NCBI RefSeq assembly: GCF_018100925.1
Contig: NZ_JAGJEH010000007.1
Location: forward strand, 248,001 to 312,000
Reading direction: 5' to 3'
DNA: 64,000 nt
Source: Pseudoalteromonas luteoviolacea
GTDB lineage: Bacteria; Pseudomonadota; Gammaproteobacteria; Enterobacterales; Alteromonadaceae
Below, piece after piece: positions 36,104-46,073 of this stretch (position 1 is the stretch's first letter; every line of letters starts with the position of its first letter). The notes beneath the pieces were generated by a model that saw nothing but the letters and a program-made list of their open reading frames with translations, was not told the DNA's origin and did not search any database. The position numbers were made by a program, and so were the translations under genes.

Positions 36104-38038
36104 TCATCCTTCACATGGCTGCACAAAACGCCAAACACCAAATGTCCCCGAGTTCAGATCTGGTCTTTCACCTTGCGTCCACCACCTTGCTCGATAGACT
36201 TTATTTTCATACGCAGAGTAACTACCGAGTACAAAAACTTTGTCATTACCCCACTGCTCAAAGCGACAACCTTTATCCTTTAGGGATAAATAGGCTACTT
36301 TTACATGCACTTCCCCCAGCGCATCTTCCACCCTAAGGGTTACTTTGTGACTACCCGGCTTCGCGAATGTATAGTTTGGGCTAGATTGCGCTGACGTGGC
36401 GCCATCACCAAAGTCCCACAAATAACTCACGATGCCTTTATCATCAACAGAGGTATCTTGGAATGCCACGACTAGATCTTGGGCGTTATACGTAAAGTTA
36501 GCTTGTGGTCCAATATTACCGTCGGACTCACAGCCACTGTCATCTTTCACGCCACTGCTATAAATGCCCGCAGCTTCTAGGGCCAACACAACATCATTGA
36601 CACAGTAACCATAATCTTTAGCCGCCAGATACATGCCTTGCCCAGCATTGTCGAAGTCCGTATTGACGTGCCAGTAGAGTCGATTGGCTTGTGTCATAAC
36701 ATCAAATGCTTGTTTAATATTCCAGCCTTCAGATGTTGCAAGTCGATAGAAGATTAAACTGAAGATACCACCATTGGCATGCTGTCCCGCGCTTTCACTG
36801 TAGTCATCAATGTGTTTGATGACAGGGTTTTTCATATCTCGAGTAAATCCGCCGTTTTTACTCAACTCATCTCCTATTTTCCAGCTAAACTCACCATTTA
36901 AAAAGTCATGCATGGCTGCTGCGGTCATATCAGAATACGCTTCATCCAAAGCACCTGAAATGCCGAAAAATCCTAGCTGGGCATTGGCACTGGTGAAACC
37001 ATGCGCAAGCTCATGGGCAACCACATCCAATGTTGTAAATGGATAGTAGTCGTGATTGCCATCACCAAATGATGCAATATTGTAGTTCCAAAACCCGCCA
37101 ACGAGATCGACATCTCTGTGAACTTGAATTTTGATTTTTTCAGGATAAAGACGAGTATCATACCGCTCTTGATACATACGTATTGTTTGTTGTGTGAAGC
37201 CATGGGCATCATTGAGGGGAGAGTTAGCGCCATTTTTTGCCCGTTGGTCATTGTCGTAACAGGCAAAGCTGTGGATCTCCGGCTCACCTTGTTTGTTTTT
37301 TAGATCCCATGTTGCAAACAATGCATTGTCCAGCGTACACACGCCATTTTCTTCACGTATGTCCAAAGCTGGGTAACGCGCTTGAGGGCCAAATCGATAA
37401 TCACCAGTCGCGCCATTGCCACCCGGCCCCGTCGCTTTTGCAGGTTGAAAACGGCGCAAATCATCCCAGCGTTTTATCACCTTGCCAGTGTGCGCATCAA
37501 TGATAAAGTGCGGGCTTGTAGGTTGTTTTCCTTGCCATTCAAAAAAGCCAACTCTCCACACTAGATGCGCTCGACTATGTTCATCCAACCAAACATATAG
37601 TTTGCCATGGGTGTTTTCCAGCGCTTGCAGGTCCAAGCTGCGACCATCTGCTTTGACAGCTAATTGCAGCGCGGCGTGATAATCCCCCCCCGGGTCAATA
37701 CTGTGAATATCGTCGCTGATCTTAGCAATAAATTGACCAATAAAATCGTAGCTTTTACCTTGCTTATCGGTGCTTGCCACAACCGACGCCCCGTATACTG
37801 GGATGCCTTTAAAGTATTGCTGATATTTCGTCCGCTTTTGCCCATTGGGGACCAAAGATTGAGCCTGTTCTTTATAACTATTCTCTTGGTTTTGTAAACT
37901 AGGTAATTGCGCATTAAATAGCTGTTGCGACAATTGATGTTGGGTACTCAAATCGACTTTTTCCGCTGCATTGACTTGTGAGAACAATGCGACATTTATT
38001 GCGCAAAAAGCCCATTGAACACGTTTCAACTTGTGCAT
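36104..38038 (-). CDS. Secreted M4 (thermolysin/vibriolysin-type) metalloprotease with PKD and chitin-binding-like domains
   Basis: 644 residues from ATG 38038 (AAGGAC upstream). Signal peptide (to about VNA-AE, residue 25), FTP/PepSY propeptide (about 30-195), M4 catalytic domain with zinc ligands H342 and H346 (VVAHELAHGF; E343 general base) and E366 (GALDEAYSD), the substrate-side His in AGQHANGGIF, a PKD domain (about 505-590; YLWDFGDGA) and a C-terminal CBM5/12-like module (SAYENKVYRARWWTQGERPDL). It would be secreted and mature by propeptide removal. It is last in a tandem series with three S8 proteases that share the same C-terminal architecture. Confidence 0.93.
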   Translation of the reverse strand: MHKLKRVQWAFCAINVALFSQVNAAEKVDLSTQHQLSQQLFNAQLPSLQNQENSYKEQAQSLVPNGQKRTKYQQYFKGIPVYGASVVASTDKQGKSYDFIGQFIAKISDDIHSIDPGGDYHAALQLAVKADGRSLDLQALENTHGKLYVWLDEHSRAHLVWRVGFFEWQGKQPTSPHFIIDAHTGKVIKRWDDLRRFQPAKATGPGGNGATGDYRFGPQARYPALDIREENGVCTLDNALFATWDLKNKQGEPEIHSFACYDNDQRAKNGANSPLNDAHGFTQQTIRMYQERYDTRLYPEKIKIQVHRDVDLVGGFWNYNIASFGDGNHDYYPFTTLDVVAHELAHGFTSANAQLGFFGISGALDEAYSDMTAAAMHDFLNGEFSWKIGDELSKNGGFTRDMKNPVIKHIDDYSESAGQHANGGIFSLIFYRLATSEGWNIKQAFDVMTQANRLYWHVNTDFDNAGQGMYLAAKDYGYCVNDVVLALEAAGIYSSGVKDDSGCESDGNIGPQANFTYNAQDLVVAFQDTSVDDKGIVSYLWDFGDGATSAQSSPNYTFAKPGSHKVTLRVEDALGEVHVKVAYLSLKDKGCRFEQWGNDKVFVLGSYSAYENKVYRARWWTQGERPDLNSGTFGVWRFVQPCEG

Positions 38039-38126
38039 TTGATAGTCCTTATTTTGAATTTTCTGAGCGAGTGTATGTGGGCACAACCTGAATGTTCCAG
38101 CTATGCCCGCGTTTTATGGCTCGTTT

Positions 38127-39752
38127 TTACGGCGCATAGCAGCGCGCTAACTTTTGCCATAAATGAGGGTATAAATCAGGCCTTATTCCAGCGCCCCAAT
38201 GCAGTGCGCGGTACTTATAGTTTTGGTAAAACACCACCTCTCCTATTTGATAGCTGACATCAACTTGCCACTGCTTATGCCCTTCACATTGCGGTGGTAG
38301 GCCGCTATCAATCTCTATGGTTTGCACATGAATACGAGTTTGACCATCTGAGTCTGTCACCGTTAAACTCACTCGATAATGGCCGTCATTGAAGTAACTG
38401 TGTTCAGGGTTTGCCAGCGCCGATTGATGACCGTCTCCAAAATCCCACAGATGAGCCGCGATATACTGGTCATCACTGCTTTGATCGGTAAAGTAAACAC
38501 TGCGCATAGATATTTGGTAGTCAAAATCAGCGACAGGTTTTGAGGCGCTAGGTTTACCACATCCCATTTTTTGCAGATAGTTGTCAGCTGTATACGCTTG
38601 AATTAGGCCAAACCCGTATTCGTCATCTCGACCATAATCTCCTTTGTCGATGGCGGTATACTGCAATGCGTCTCGCAACTGTTCATTAGTGCATCCGGGG
38701 TGTTTGTTCCAGAGCAAAGTAGCTATTCCCGCAACATGAGGGCTTGCCATGGAGGTCCCGCTCATCAATTTGTAGCCTAAGTCATGACTGGTTGATTTTA
38801 CCCTGACACCGGGCGCAGCTAGCTCTACCGCATCATTAAACTGAGAAAACCGTGCTTTATCCGCGTTACTATCTACCGCAGCTACCGAAATAACCTCACT
38901 GTATGATGCCGGATAGTTTTTACTGCTGGTGCCATTGTTACCCGCAGCAGCAACATGCAACATGCCCTGTTGATAGCTCTTTTCGAACGCCAATCGTTCT
39001 GCTTGCGAGTGATGAGAACCACCTAAGCTCATATTAGTGACATTGCCACCTTGCGCCAAACAGTCTTCAATGGCCGCAATAATGTCAGAGCCATAAGCGC
39101 CCCGCCCTGCATCATCAAATACTTTTGAAATATGTAATTTAATCGGTGCACTGCCATGAACACCAGTAACCCCGACCCCATTACCACTTAAAGCAGCAAT
39201 AGTGCCTGCAACATGGGTACCGTGACCAAGGCCATCTTTACGCCAGTCTCCTGTTGCCAAGGTGCCAAAATTACTTGCTCCTGTGACATGGCGAGTAGGA
39301 AGATCTGGATGCTCAACACTGTATCCGCTGTCTAACACGCACACCTTCTTGGGGCTACTTTGTGGCGGACGAATAAGATTTGCTTGCGTCATTACCACCC
39401 CGTAAGGGATCTCCTCACTCGAAATCGTACGAATTGGGTCCCGCTCAACAAACTCAATATCGGGTGAGAGACTCAGTTGCTGTTGTTGCGAAGCGGTCAA
39501 AACAAGAGTCATTGCATTGACTGACGGCAGCATTTTTTCAACCTGAAAACCAGACTGTTCAGCTACGCGTGCTAACCGCTTCGAGGTAAAGGTAGATACA
39601 CGTTCAGGCTCAAGGGGCGCGTGTGAACTTTGCTGCCAAGGCGTATCCTTTAACTTAACTATGTAGTAGTGAGCAGCGCTCTGTGCGTTAGCAATACAAG
39701 GCAGCACCATACTGGCAATCAATAAAGACGAACATTGGAATTTCATAGACAT
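38127..39752 (-). CDS. Secreted S8 subtilisin-like protease with PKD and chitin-binding-like domains
   Basis: 541 residues from ATG 39752 (GGGGG six bases upstream). Signal peptide, I9-type inhibitor propeptide (about 28-108), S8 domain with D141 (VCVLDSGY), H180 (GHGTHVAG) and S334 (SGTSMASPHVAG), PKD domain (about 410-490; HLWDFGDGH) and one CBM5/12-like module (ISYQIGE-like segment, YKYRALHWGAGIRPDLYPHLW). Only 12 bases lie between this start and the stop of the upstream S8 gene, so they are co-transcribed. The domain set suggests attack on protein embedded in chitin or other polymer matrices. Confidence 0.93.
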   Translation of the reverse strand: MSMKFQCSSLLIASMVLPCIANAQSAAHYYIVKLKDTPWQQSSHAPLEPERVSTFTSKRLARVAEQSGFQVEKMLPSVNAMTLVLTASQQQQLSLSPDIEFVERDPIRTISSEEIPYGVVMTQANLIRPPQSSPKKVCVLDSGYSVEHPDLPTRHVTGASNFGTLATGDWRKDGLGHGTHVAGTIAALSGNGVGVTGVHGSAPIKLHISKVFDDAGRGAYGSDIIAAIEDCLAQGGNVTNMSLGGSHHSQAERLAFEKSYQQGMLHVAAAGNNGTSSKNYPASYSEVISVAAVDSNADKARFSQFNDAVELAAPGVRVKSTSHDLGYKLMSGTSMASPHVAGIATLLWNKHPGCTNEQLRDALQYTAIDKGDYGRDDEYGFGLIQAYTADNYLQKMGCGKPSASKPVADFDYQISMRSVYFTDQSSDDQYIAAHLWDFGDGHQSALANPEHSYFNDGHYRVSLTVTDSDGQTRIHVQTIEIDSGLPPQCEGHKQWQVDVSYQIGEVVFYQNYKYRALHWGAGIRPDLYPHLWQKLARCYAP

Positions 39753-39764
39753 TGTCAACCCCCT

Positions 39765-41834
39765 TTACAAACATGAACCTATCTTTGCCCATGGCTGTCC
39801 AGCACCATGATTTTGCTCTGGATTAATGCCTCGATTCCACCAGCGCGCCCGATATTCTGTATCATTGAGGTGGACGGTTTTTCCTTGACCGTAAGCGACT
39901 GTCACCAACCATGGGGTACTATCTGCACAACCTGGAGGCTTCTCACCAATTTGAATTTGTTGAGAAAACTCCGCCGATAGGCCTTCATTGTCAGCAACAC
40001 GCAGGGTAACAAGGTAGCTGCCCGCTTTGGCATATTGGTGACTGACAGCCGCTTGTTGTGAGGTGAGGCCATCACCAAAGTCCCACAGATACGTCACTAT
40101 CTCGCCGTCATCACTTGAATTATTGATTAAGTGCAGCGTTAGCTGTTCCGTTTGATAGGTAAAATGTGCTGTTGGCGCACCATCATTGGTTGTGCAAGTG
40201 CCATCAAATTGCCATACATTCGGATACGCAGCTGGCTGTGCGCCAGTTCCCCAATGAATCGCGGTATATTTGTTGTTTTGATATTTTACTTTGTCCCCTT
40301 TGCGGTATTCTGTACGACTATTCCACAGTGGCCGGTCTTCACAAATTGGCGCTATACCATCATCAACATCCAGCTGCTTTACCTTAAACCCTTGAATGTT
40401 ATCTGTGTTTGTCACCTTTAGTTTGACTACATAGTCGCCTTCTTTGGCATACGCGTGGGTAGGGGATCGCTGTGTCGAACTTTTTCCATCACCGAACTCC
40501 CAAAAATATGAAACGATCCCTTGGTCATCCTGTGATGCATCTTGAAATGACACGGTTAAATGCGCCGCTTCATAGGTAAAGTCGGCCCGAGGCAAACCGG
40601 TTACCGGTTGGCACTCGAGGTTTTTAAGGTATTCATTGGCAGCAAAGGCTTTAACAATACCGAACCCATAGTAATCATCTCGGCCTTGCTCTCCTCTATC
40701 TTGAGCAGTTGCTTGCAGAGCTTGGCGGATCTGTGCATTGCTACAATTAGGGTGATGCCCCCAAATTAGTGCCGCAACACCCGAAACATGGGGCGTCGCC
40801 ATAGAGGTCCCGCTCATAGTTCCATATTGACCTGAATTCAATGTAGAGAGTATGTCTACACCGGGAGCTGCCAACTCAACCTGATCATTATGGGTCGAAA
40901 AGCTCGCACGCTCACCTTGCTCATCAACCGCTGCAACTGCGATGACATTGTCATAAGAAGCTGGATAATGCTGGCTTTGCACGCCGCTATTTCCGGCGGC
41001 GGCGATGTGCAATACGCCTTGTGCATAAGTATCATTGAAAGCAATACGTTCAGCTTCGGAGGGCTGTCCACCCCCTAAGCTCATGCTGGTAATTTGGGCA
41101 CCTGCAGCAACACATTGATATATTGCAGCGGCAATATCTGAACCATAGGCCCAGCCCCCGCCGTTATTGAAAACTTTGACAATATGCAAGCCGAGCGTGC
41201 CCGAGGGGTTCACGCCGACAACGCCAATATCATTGTTGCCAATCGCAGCAACGGTACCGGCAACATGGGTTCCATGGCCATGACCATCTTGATACCAATG
41301 ACCGGTGTTGTGCTCTCCATGACCATCACTACCTGTAACCCCCAGATTTGGTAAATCAGGGTGACTCAAGGTATAACCAGTATCTAAAATACACACTTTT
41401 CGGTGCGGAGCACCGATATCACGGAGTAGATCTGCTTCGACCATTCTAATGCCGTATGGTGTAGTCTGCGCACTTAAATATCGCTTAGGGTCAACCTCTA
41501 TTGATTGAACATCAGGATGGTTTTTTAAGCTGAGATACTGATCAGGCGTTAGCGTTAACGCCATTGCATATTGCTCTAAAAGGCGCTGTTTTGGCTGTGT
41601 TGATAGTTTTTCAGCTTGTATATCAAGATACCCTTGGGCATGTTCAAGCTGTTGAGCAGCTGAAAGGCCCCGCACTTTAGGGACATTAAATGTCACGATA
41701 TAACGATTGCCCTCAATGGCAACATGTTTGCTCTGCAGGGCCACTGTGGTGAAATGAGAGAATAAAGATAAAGACAAAACTAAACCCCAAGCAGTTATTT
41801 TGCTGGGCTTAAAAAAAACTTTGGCGTTATTCAT
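39765..41834 (-). CDS. Secreted S8 protease with duplicated PKD plus chitin-binding-like modules
   Basis: 689 residues. Signal peptide (to about residue 33), propeptide ending near VDPKRYLSA, S8 triad D151 (VCILDTGY), H190 (GHGTHVAG), S344 (SGTSMATPHVSG). The C terminus has two copies of PKD plus CBM5/12-like: YFWEFGDGK with YTAIHWGTGAQPAAYPNVW, then YLWDFGDGL with YRARWWNRGINPEQN. It is therefore an expanded version of the downstream S8 paralogue. It is the first gene of the three-gene run ending with the M4 protease. A terminator 60 bases upstream separates it from the third S8 gene. Confidence 0.92.
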   Translation of the reverse strand: MNNAKVFFKPSKITAWGLVLSLSLFSHFTTVALQSKHVAIEGNRYIVTFNVPKVRGLSAAQQLEHAQGYLDIQAEKLSTQPKQRLLEQYAMALTLTPDQYLSLKNHPDVQSIEVDPKRYLSAQTTPYGIRMVEADLLRDIGAPHRKVCILDTGYTLSHPDLPNLGVTGSDGHGEHNTGHWYQDGHGHGTHVAGTVAAIGNNDIGVVGVNPSGTLGLHIVKVFNNGGGWAYGSDIAAAIYQCVAAGAQITSMSLGGGQPSEAERIAFNDTYAQGVLHIAAAGNSGVQSQHYPASYDNVIAVAAVDEQGERASFSTHNDQVELAAPGVDILSTLNSGQYGTMSGTSMATPHVSGVAALIWGHHPNCSNAQIRQALQATAQDRGEQGRDDYYGFGIVKAFAANEYLKNLECQPVTGLPRADFTYEAAHLTVSFQDASQDDQGIVSYFWEFGDGKSSTQRSPTHAYAKEGDYVVKLKVTNTDNIQGFKVKQLDVDDGIAPICEDRPLWNSRTEYRKGDKVKYQNNKYTAIHWGTGAQPAAYPNVWQFDGTCTTNDGAPTAHFTYQTEQLTLHLINNSSDDGEIVTYLWDFGDGLTSQQAAVSHQYAKAGSYLVTLRVADNEGLSAEFSQQIQIGEKPPGCADSTPWLVTVAYGQGKTVHLNDTEYRARWWNRGINPEQNHGAGQPWAKIGSCL

Positions 41835-41891
41835 AATGAGCTCGATTGAAACACCTTGGCCACACGAATTGTGACCAAGGTGGATTAGAAT

Positions 41892-41912
41892 AAAAAGGTG
41901 GGCGAACCCACC
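41892..41912 (-). terminator. Strong terminator of the upstream S8 protease gene
   Basis: On the minus strand GGTGGG, a TTCG tetraloop and CCCACC are followed by TTTTTATT. It lies 190 bases after the stop of the 42.1-44.2 kb gene and only about 58 bases before the next start codon. Confidence 0.9.
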
Positions 41913-41929
41913 CCAGGTTGGTTAGCTAA

Positions 41930-42085
41930 TACCAATCGGCATGAACAGAGTCACAAAAATGGCAATTAAATTGCACTCAACACCTCGCAATGCGCTCCAG
42001 TTGACGCTAACTACTCAAACGACTGCGATAGGTCATCAGCAAATTTACTCGCTCAAATTTACGCCCCTATGCATACTGATTGGTA
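41930..42085. mobile_element. Possible 156-bp MITE-like element
   Basis: Ends form imperfect terminal inverted repeats: TACCAATCGGCATG at 41930-41943 and CATACTGATTGGTA at 42072-42085 (11 of 14 paired). Both ends sit at TA, as expected for a Tc1/mariner or IS630-type non-autonomous element duplicating TA. It is noncoding and sits between two paralogous protease genes. Only one copy is seen in this window. Confidence 0.35.
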
Positions 42086-42100
42086 AGTAATGAAACCGAA

Positions 42101-44191
42101 TTAGTCACACTGTCCGTTGTTGATCCACACATCCCAGCGGCCAGAATATTGCTCAGGGTTTTTCCGTGTAGACCATTTCGCCGTGTACTTCACGTTGTTG
42201 AGGTGGACTTGATCGTCCATTATATAAGTTTTGTTGGCTTGCCAAGCAGGGAGCCCTCCACACGTTTGAACACCTTGATCGACTTTCACTGTCACTTCCT
42301 TACTACTGGAAAGCTGAGCTTGGTCTTGCACCGTCAACGTGATTGTATACTCCCCTTTGGTGGCATAAGTGTGTGAAGGTGCTTCGTGTGTGGAGCGATT
42401 GCCGTCACCAAAATCCCATTGATAGCTAACAATGCCGTTATCATCCCAAGAATTATTAATAAATTTGACAGTTAAGCCATTTGCTTGAGCGCTGAAATCC
42501 GCAGTGGGCGCAACATTGGCTGCATAACAACGGCCTTGTTTTTGCCAAATATCTGGGTAACGCGTTGGATAAGTCGCAAATGTGTCTTGCTTCGCAATAT
42601 ATTTGTAGTTTTGATAAAAAACCCGATCGCCAGGTGCATAAGTTTGATGCACTGAAAATCCAGGCAGCCCTTCACATTCGTCGGGAAGACCACTATCTAC
42701 AATCACTTCTTGCTGGCTAATGCTCGCTTTACCTTGAGCATCGGTTGCAAGTAAAGTGACATAATAACGACCATCATTTACATAGGTGTAAGTTGGATTT
42801 TGCTCCGTTGAAATATCTTTCTCTGGGTTGTTCACATCGTTAAACTGCCAAAAGTGACTTATTACAGCGCTGTCATCGGTGGACTGATCAATAAAAGAGA
42901 CCGTTTGTGCGTCTATCGAGTGGCTATAGTTTGCCACTGGTTGCTGATTGATCGCACTGTCACAACCATGCTCAGTTAAATAGTCACTGGCAGCTTTAGC
43001 CTGAACAATCCCGTAGCCATAGTATTGATCTCGACCTGTTGTGCCTCTATCTTGCGCACTTAGCACCAAAGCATTGCGAATATGCGCGTTAGAACATTCG
43101 CGGTGATTACTCCATACCAATGCAGCAACACCTGTCACATGGGGCGTCGCCATCGAGGTACCACTCCACGCTGCATAGCGATTGCCTGGCAAGGTTGAGT
43201 TGACCTCCACGCCTGGTGCTGCCAATTCAACTTGACCATGAAACTGAGAAAAACTCGCCCTATTACTGTGTTTGTCAACTGCGGCGACCGATATCACATT
43301 GTCATAAGACGCAGGAAAGTGCTCCATTGAAGAGCCATTGTTTCCTGCCGCAGCGATGTGTAAGATACCATCGGCATATGTTCGGTTGAACGCGTCGTTT
43401 TCCACCACAGAGAACGAAGTACCGCCCAAACTCATATTAATGATATCAGCACCAGCATCAGCGCACTGATCTACCGCAAACGCAATTTCCGATCCGTAAG
43501 TCCACTCACCCTTATCATCAAACACTTTGACAATATGCAACCCAATTGTGCCTGACGGATTTACACCTACCACACCAAGGCCATTTCCACCAAGTGCAGC
43601 AATAGTGCCTGCAACATGAGTACCGTGACCATGCCCGTCATGAAACCAATCTCCTGTGTCGTAATCACCATGACCATCATCTCCAGTTACGCCAGTACTC
43701 GGTAAGTCAGGATGCTCAGGTGAATAACCGGTATCCATCACACAAACTTTCACATTGCTCGCTTGTGCATCTGACAGCAATCTAGCTTGAACCAAATCTA
43801 TCCCATAAGGTATGGCTTCAGCAGCCAAATACCGCTTTGGGTCTACTTCAATATAGGCAGTATCTGGATGCTTTAATAACGCTTGATATTGGCGCTCCGA
43901 TAACTTTGCTGCAAACGCATTTTGACTCGGTAAAGCACGTAAGACTTGGCTATCAATGTCTTTGGCTAAATGTGTCATAAGTTGTGCTTTTGCCTGTGCT
44001 AGATGCTCACCTTGCATACCTTGAAGACTCAAACGCTGCGAAATTGCAGTGTCATTCATTTTGACGATATAACGCTGTGAGTCGTCCTGTGCGAGCAAAT
44101 TATTGGATAACAAGGCACCTAAAAGCCCCAAATTGATCAGCGACAGCTTGCCGCATCTTCGTTTGTCTGTACCAACATATACATTATTCAT
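42101..44191 (-). CDS. Secreted S8 protease with two PKD and two chitin-binding-like modules
   Basis: 696 residues from ATG 44191 (AAGGACAG upstream). Signal peptide to about LLAQ-DD (residue 35), propeptide to about residue 122, S8 triad D153 (VCVMDTGY), H192 (GHGTHVAG), S346 (SGTSMATPHVTG), then PKD (HFWQFNDV, diverged), CBM5/12-like (VFYQNYKYIAKQDTF), PKD (YQWDFGDGN) and a final CBM5/12-like unit (VHLNNVKYTAKWSTRKNPEQ). A close paralogue of the next S8 gene. It has its own terminator, so it is a separate transcription unit upstream of the three-gene protease operon. Confidence 0.92.
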   Translation of the reverse strand: MNNVYVGTDKRRCGKLSLINLGLLGALLSNNLLAQDDSQRYIVKMNDTAISQRLSLQGMQGEHLAQAKAQLMTHLAKDIDSQVLRALPSQNAFAAKLSERQYQALLKHPDTAYIEVDPKRYLAAEAIPYGIDLVQARLLSDAQASNVKVCVMDTGYSPEHPDLPSTGVTGDDGHGDYDTGDWFHDGHGHGTHVAGTIAALGGNGLGVVGVNPSGTIGLHIVKVFDDKGEWTYGSEIAFAVDQCADAGADIINMSLGGTSFSVVENDAFNRTYADGILHIAAAGNNGSSMEHFPASYDNVISVAAVDKHSNRASFSQFHGQVELAAPGVEVNSTLPGNRYAAWSGTSMATPHVTGVAALVWSNHRECSNAHIRNALVLSAQDRGTTGRDQYYGYGIVQAKAASDYLTEHGCDSAINQQPVANYSHSIDAQTVSFIDQSTDDSAVISHFWQFNDVNNPEKDISTEQNPTYTYVNDGRYYVTLLATDAQGKASISQQEVIVDSGLPDECEGLPGFSVHQTYAPGDRVFYQNYKYIAKQDTFATYPTRYPDIWQKQGRCYAANVAPTADFSAQANGLTVKFINNSWDDNGIVSYQWDFGDGNRSTHEAPSHTYATKGEYTITLTVQDQAQLSSSKEVTVKVDQGVQTCGGLPAWQANKTYIMDDQVHLNNVKYTAKWSTRKNPEQYSGRWDVWINNGQCD

Positions 44192-44769
44192 GATGACTGT
44201 CCTTACATGCTCATAATTAAGTGTTTTGTATGCTGAAAAGCTCCACGCGTAACAAAACATCTTTCATTTCAGCCACATGCAAATCCCCTTTTAGCGATAA
44301 ATCACGATATAGAGGTGTTACTAACTTTTTGCAATCTAGGTGAGCATTGCATTACACCAAGCTAATCACACTAGATGTGGCCCCGAAAACCGCCCTATTG
44401 TCTGTTTCATTTTATCTATATAAATCATAAGCTCGAACACAATGTATACAATATAAATTTGATTGCATACATATTTTTAACTTTTAATTCACACAAAGAT
44501 GAGTTTGAAGTGTGTTGTTAGGCGCAAACCGGGAATACTCACCAGTTAAATTCACTGACAATTTAAAACCGACATAACAGCAAGTATGTGGCCTTAAAGC
44601 TTAAAACTCTGAGTGATTGATATGTAAGCCTGTTGTCGCATTACAATGATGGCAACATGTAAACATCAATGTTGTTTGGTCAGCTAGAAACACGTTACTT
44701 TGCAACAAACTCAACACAAAAATCGTGTATCGGCTGCACATATTAGTACTTATTGTCACTGCTATTTAC
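44192..44769. other. Intergenic region upstream of the protease cluster
   Basis: 578 bases. It must hold the promoter of the 42.1-44.2 kb protease. A small inverted repeat TGCAAT/ATTGCA (44330-44335 and 44346-44351) and CAACAT/ATGTTG near 44650 are the only symmetric elements noticed. No gene is seen. Confidence 0.4.
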
Positions 44770-45609
44770 TTATAATGACTGCGCTCCAAGCCACTGAACT
44801 CTAAATTGTTGGGGTGAAACGCCAGTCTGTTTTTTGAAGAATCGGCAAAAATAGCTGGCGTCGTCATACCCCAGCTCATAGGAAACTGTTTTGATATTTT
44901 TATTTGAAAAAGCAAGTAAGCGCCTTGATTCAACAAGTACTTTTTCATGCAGTAATTGAGTTACAGATTTACCAAATTGTGCTTTGGCTAGCTCACTTAA
45001 TCGCTTATTTGTCATCGCTAACTGTCGCGCGTAAAAACGGGTATCCTTGTGCTGAGAGAAGTTGTCGTCGATAAGCTTCAGCAACTGGATCATTCTTTGG
45101 TCTTGCCGAGTCTGCGAGAATGCCTCAGGGCCTAGGTATCGCATGACATAGCGTAAAAAAGAGACCAGAAGGTTACTCATCATATCTCTATCAGGAGATG
45201 CTAAAGCCAACTCATCCTCAATGATCTTTATCAAACTCCTTAAGTGCTGATCACCTACTTCATCTAACGTGATGAAAGGTACATCGCTGCGATTTTGCAA
45301 AAAGAGTTTACCAATAGGCTGCTGACTTTTAATCTGGGAGTCAATAAATTCGGCGTTAAAGGAAATTGCATAAATATTGTCCGGCAGTTCGTGAACGTCA
45401 TGGACCTGCCCGGGTGTAATAAAGAACATTCTGCTCGGTAACATAGCATACTCTACAAAATCTATACTCTGTTTCCCCTCACCGGAAAGAACCCAAAAAA
45501 CCTCAAAATATTCATGTCGATGGGGCTGTGGAGATTCAGGCTCTGCATCGACATCTAAAAACTCTACATCAAATGATGTCCCTTTAGGCAACCTTTTGGT
45601 ATCTAGCAT
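44770..45609 (-). CDS. AraC-family regulator with N-terminal cupin
   Basis: 279 residues with an excellent ribosome site (TTGGAGGAAAC) before ATG. N-terminal cupin (HRHEYFEVFWVLSGEG, ITPGQVHDVHEL), C-terminal AraC domain (ARQLAMTNKRLSELAKAQFG; VSYELGYDDASYFCRFFKKQTGVSPQQFR). It lies between the protease cluster (co-directional) and a divergent EamA-cupin operon. Either could be its target; the divergent operon is the simpler choice. Confidence 0.88.
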   Translation of the reverse strand: MLDTKRLPKGTSFDVEFLDVDAEPESPQPHRHEYFEVFWVLSGEGKQSIDFVEYAMLPSRMFFITPGQVHDVHELPDNIYAISFNAEFIDSQIKSQQPIGKLFLQNRSDVPFITLDEVGDQHLRSLIKIIEDELALASPDRDMMSNLLVSFLRYVMRYLGPEAFSQTRQDQRMIQLLKLIDDNFSQHKDTRFYARQLAMTNKRLSELAKAQFGKSVTQLLHEKVLVESRRLLAFSNKNIKTVSYELGYDDASYFCRFFKKQTGVSPQQFRVQWLGAQSL

Positions 45610-46073
45610 GTTTCCTCCAACAAGTAAGCGTGTAGATAAAGTTGACTATCACGCCCTAAGAATTCAACCTCTTAGAATGGTTCCCTTGTCCATGACATGT
45701 ATATAAGCTTTCACTTTGCCTCGAGGCACAATAGTAGAAAGTCAAAGTATGCAGTACCACGACAAATTTTAAAGCGCATAATTCAACTAATTTATAGGAT
45801 TATGTGAACATTTTGGAAAGCCAACCTAATTGAAAGAAGGTAACGCAAACACTTCATCAAAACACCATCTAGATATTAAAGTACTATCAAGAAGAACCCG
45901 AAGAAGAGGCAAAGTCATTTAAATTAGGAAGTTAATAATACTTCTAAGGCAATTGCTGAAAACACCCCACACTTCTTGGGCAAAAAGTGCCACAAAATAG
46001 AAAGATCATCCATTTATCAACATCTGAGAGAGTGAAAAAATAATTGCACATTTTTTATATCTCAGGTGGAACA
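45610..46073. other. Divergent intergenic region
   Basis: 464 bases between the AraC gene and the EamA transporter gene, containing both promoters. No gene, repeat or hairpin is convincing. Confidence 0.4.

Noticed and set aside
36910..37300. Open frames on both strands within the M4 protease gene
   Set aside because: The catalytic M4 frame covers the region with all motifs intact; the others are shadows.
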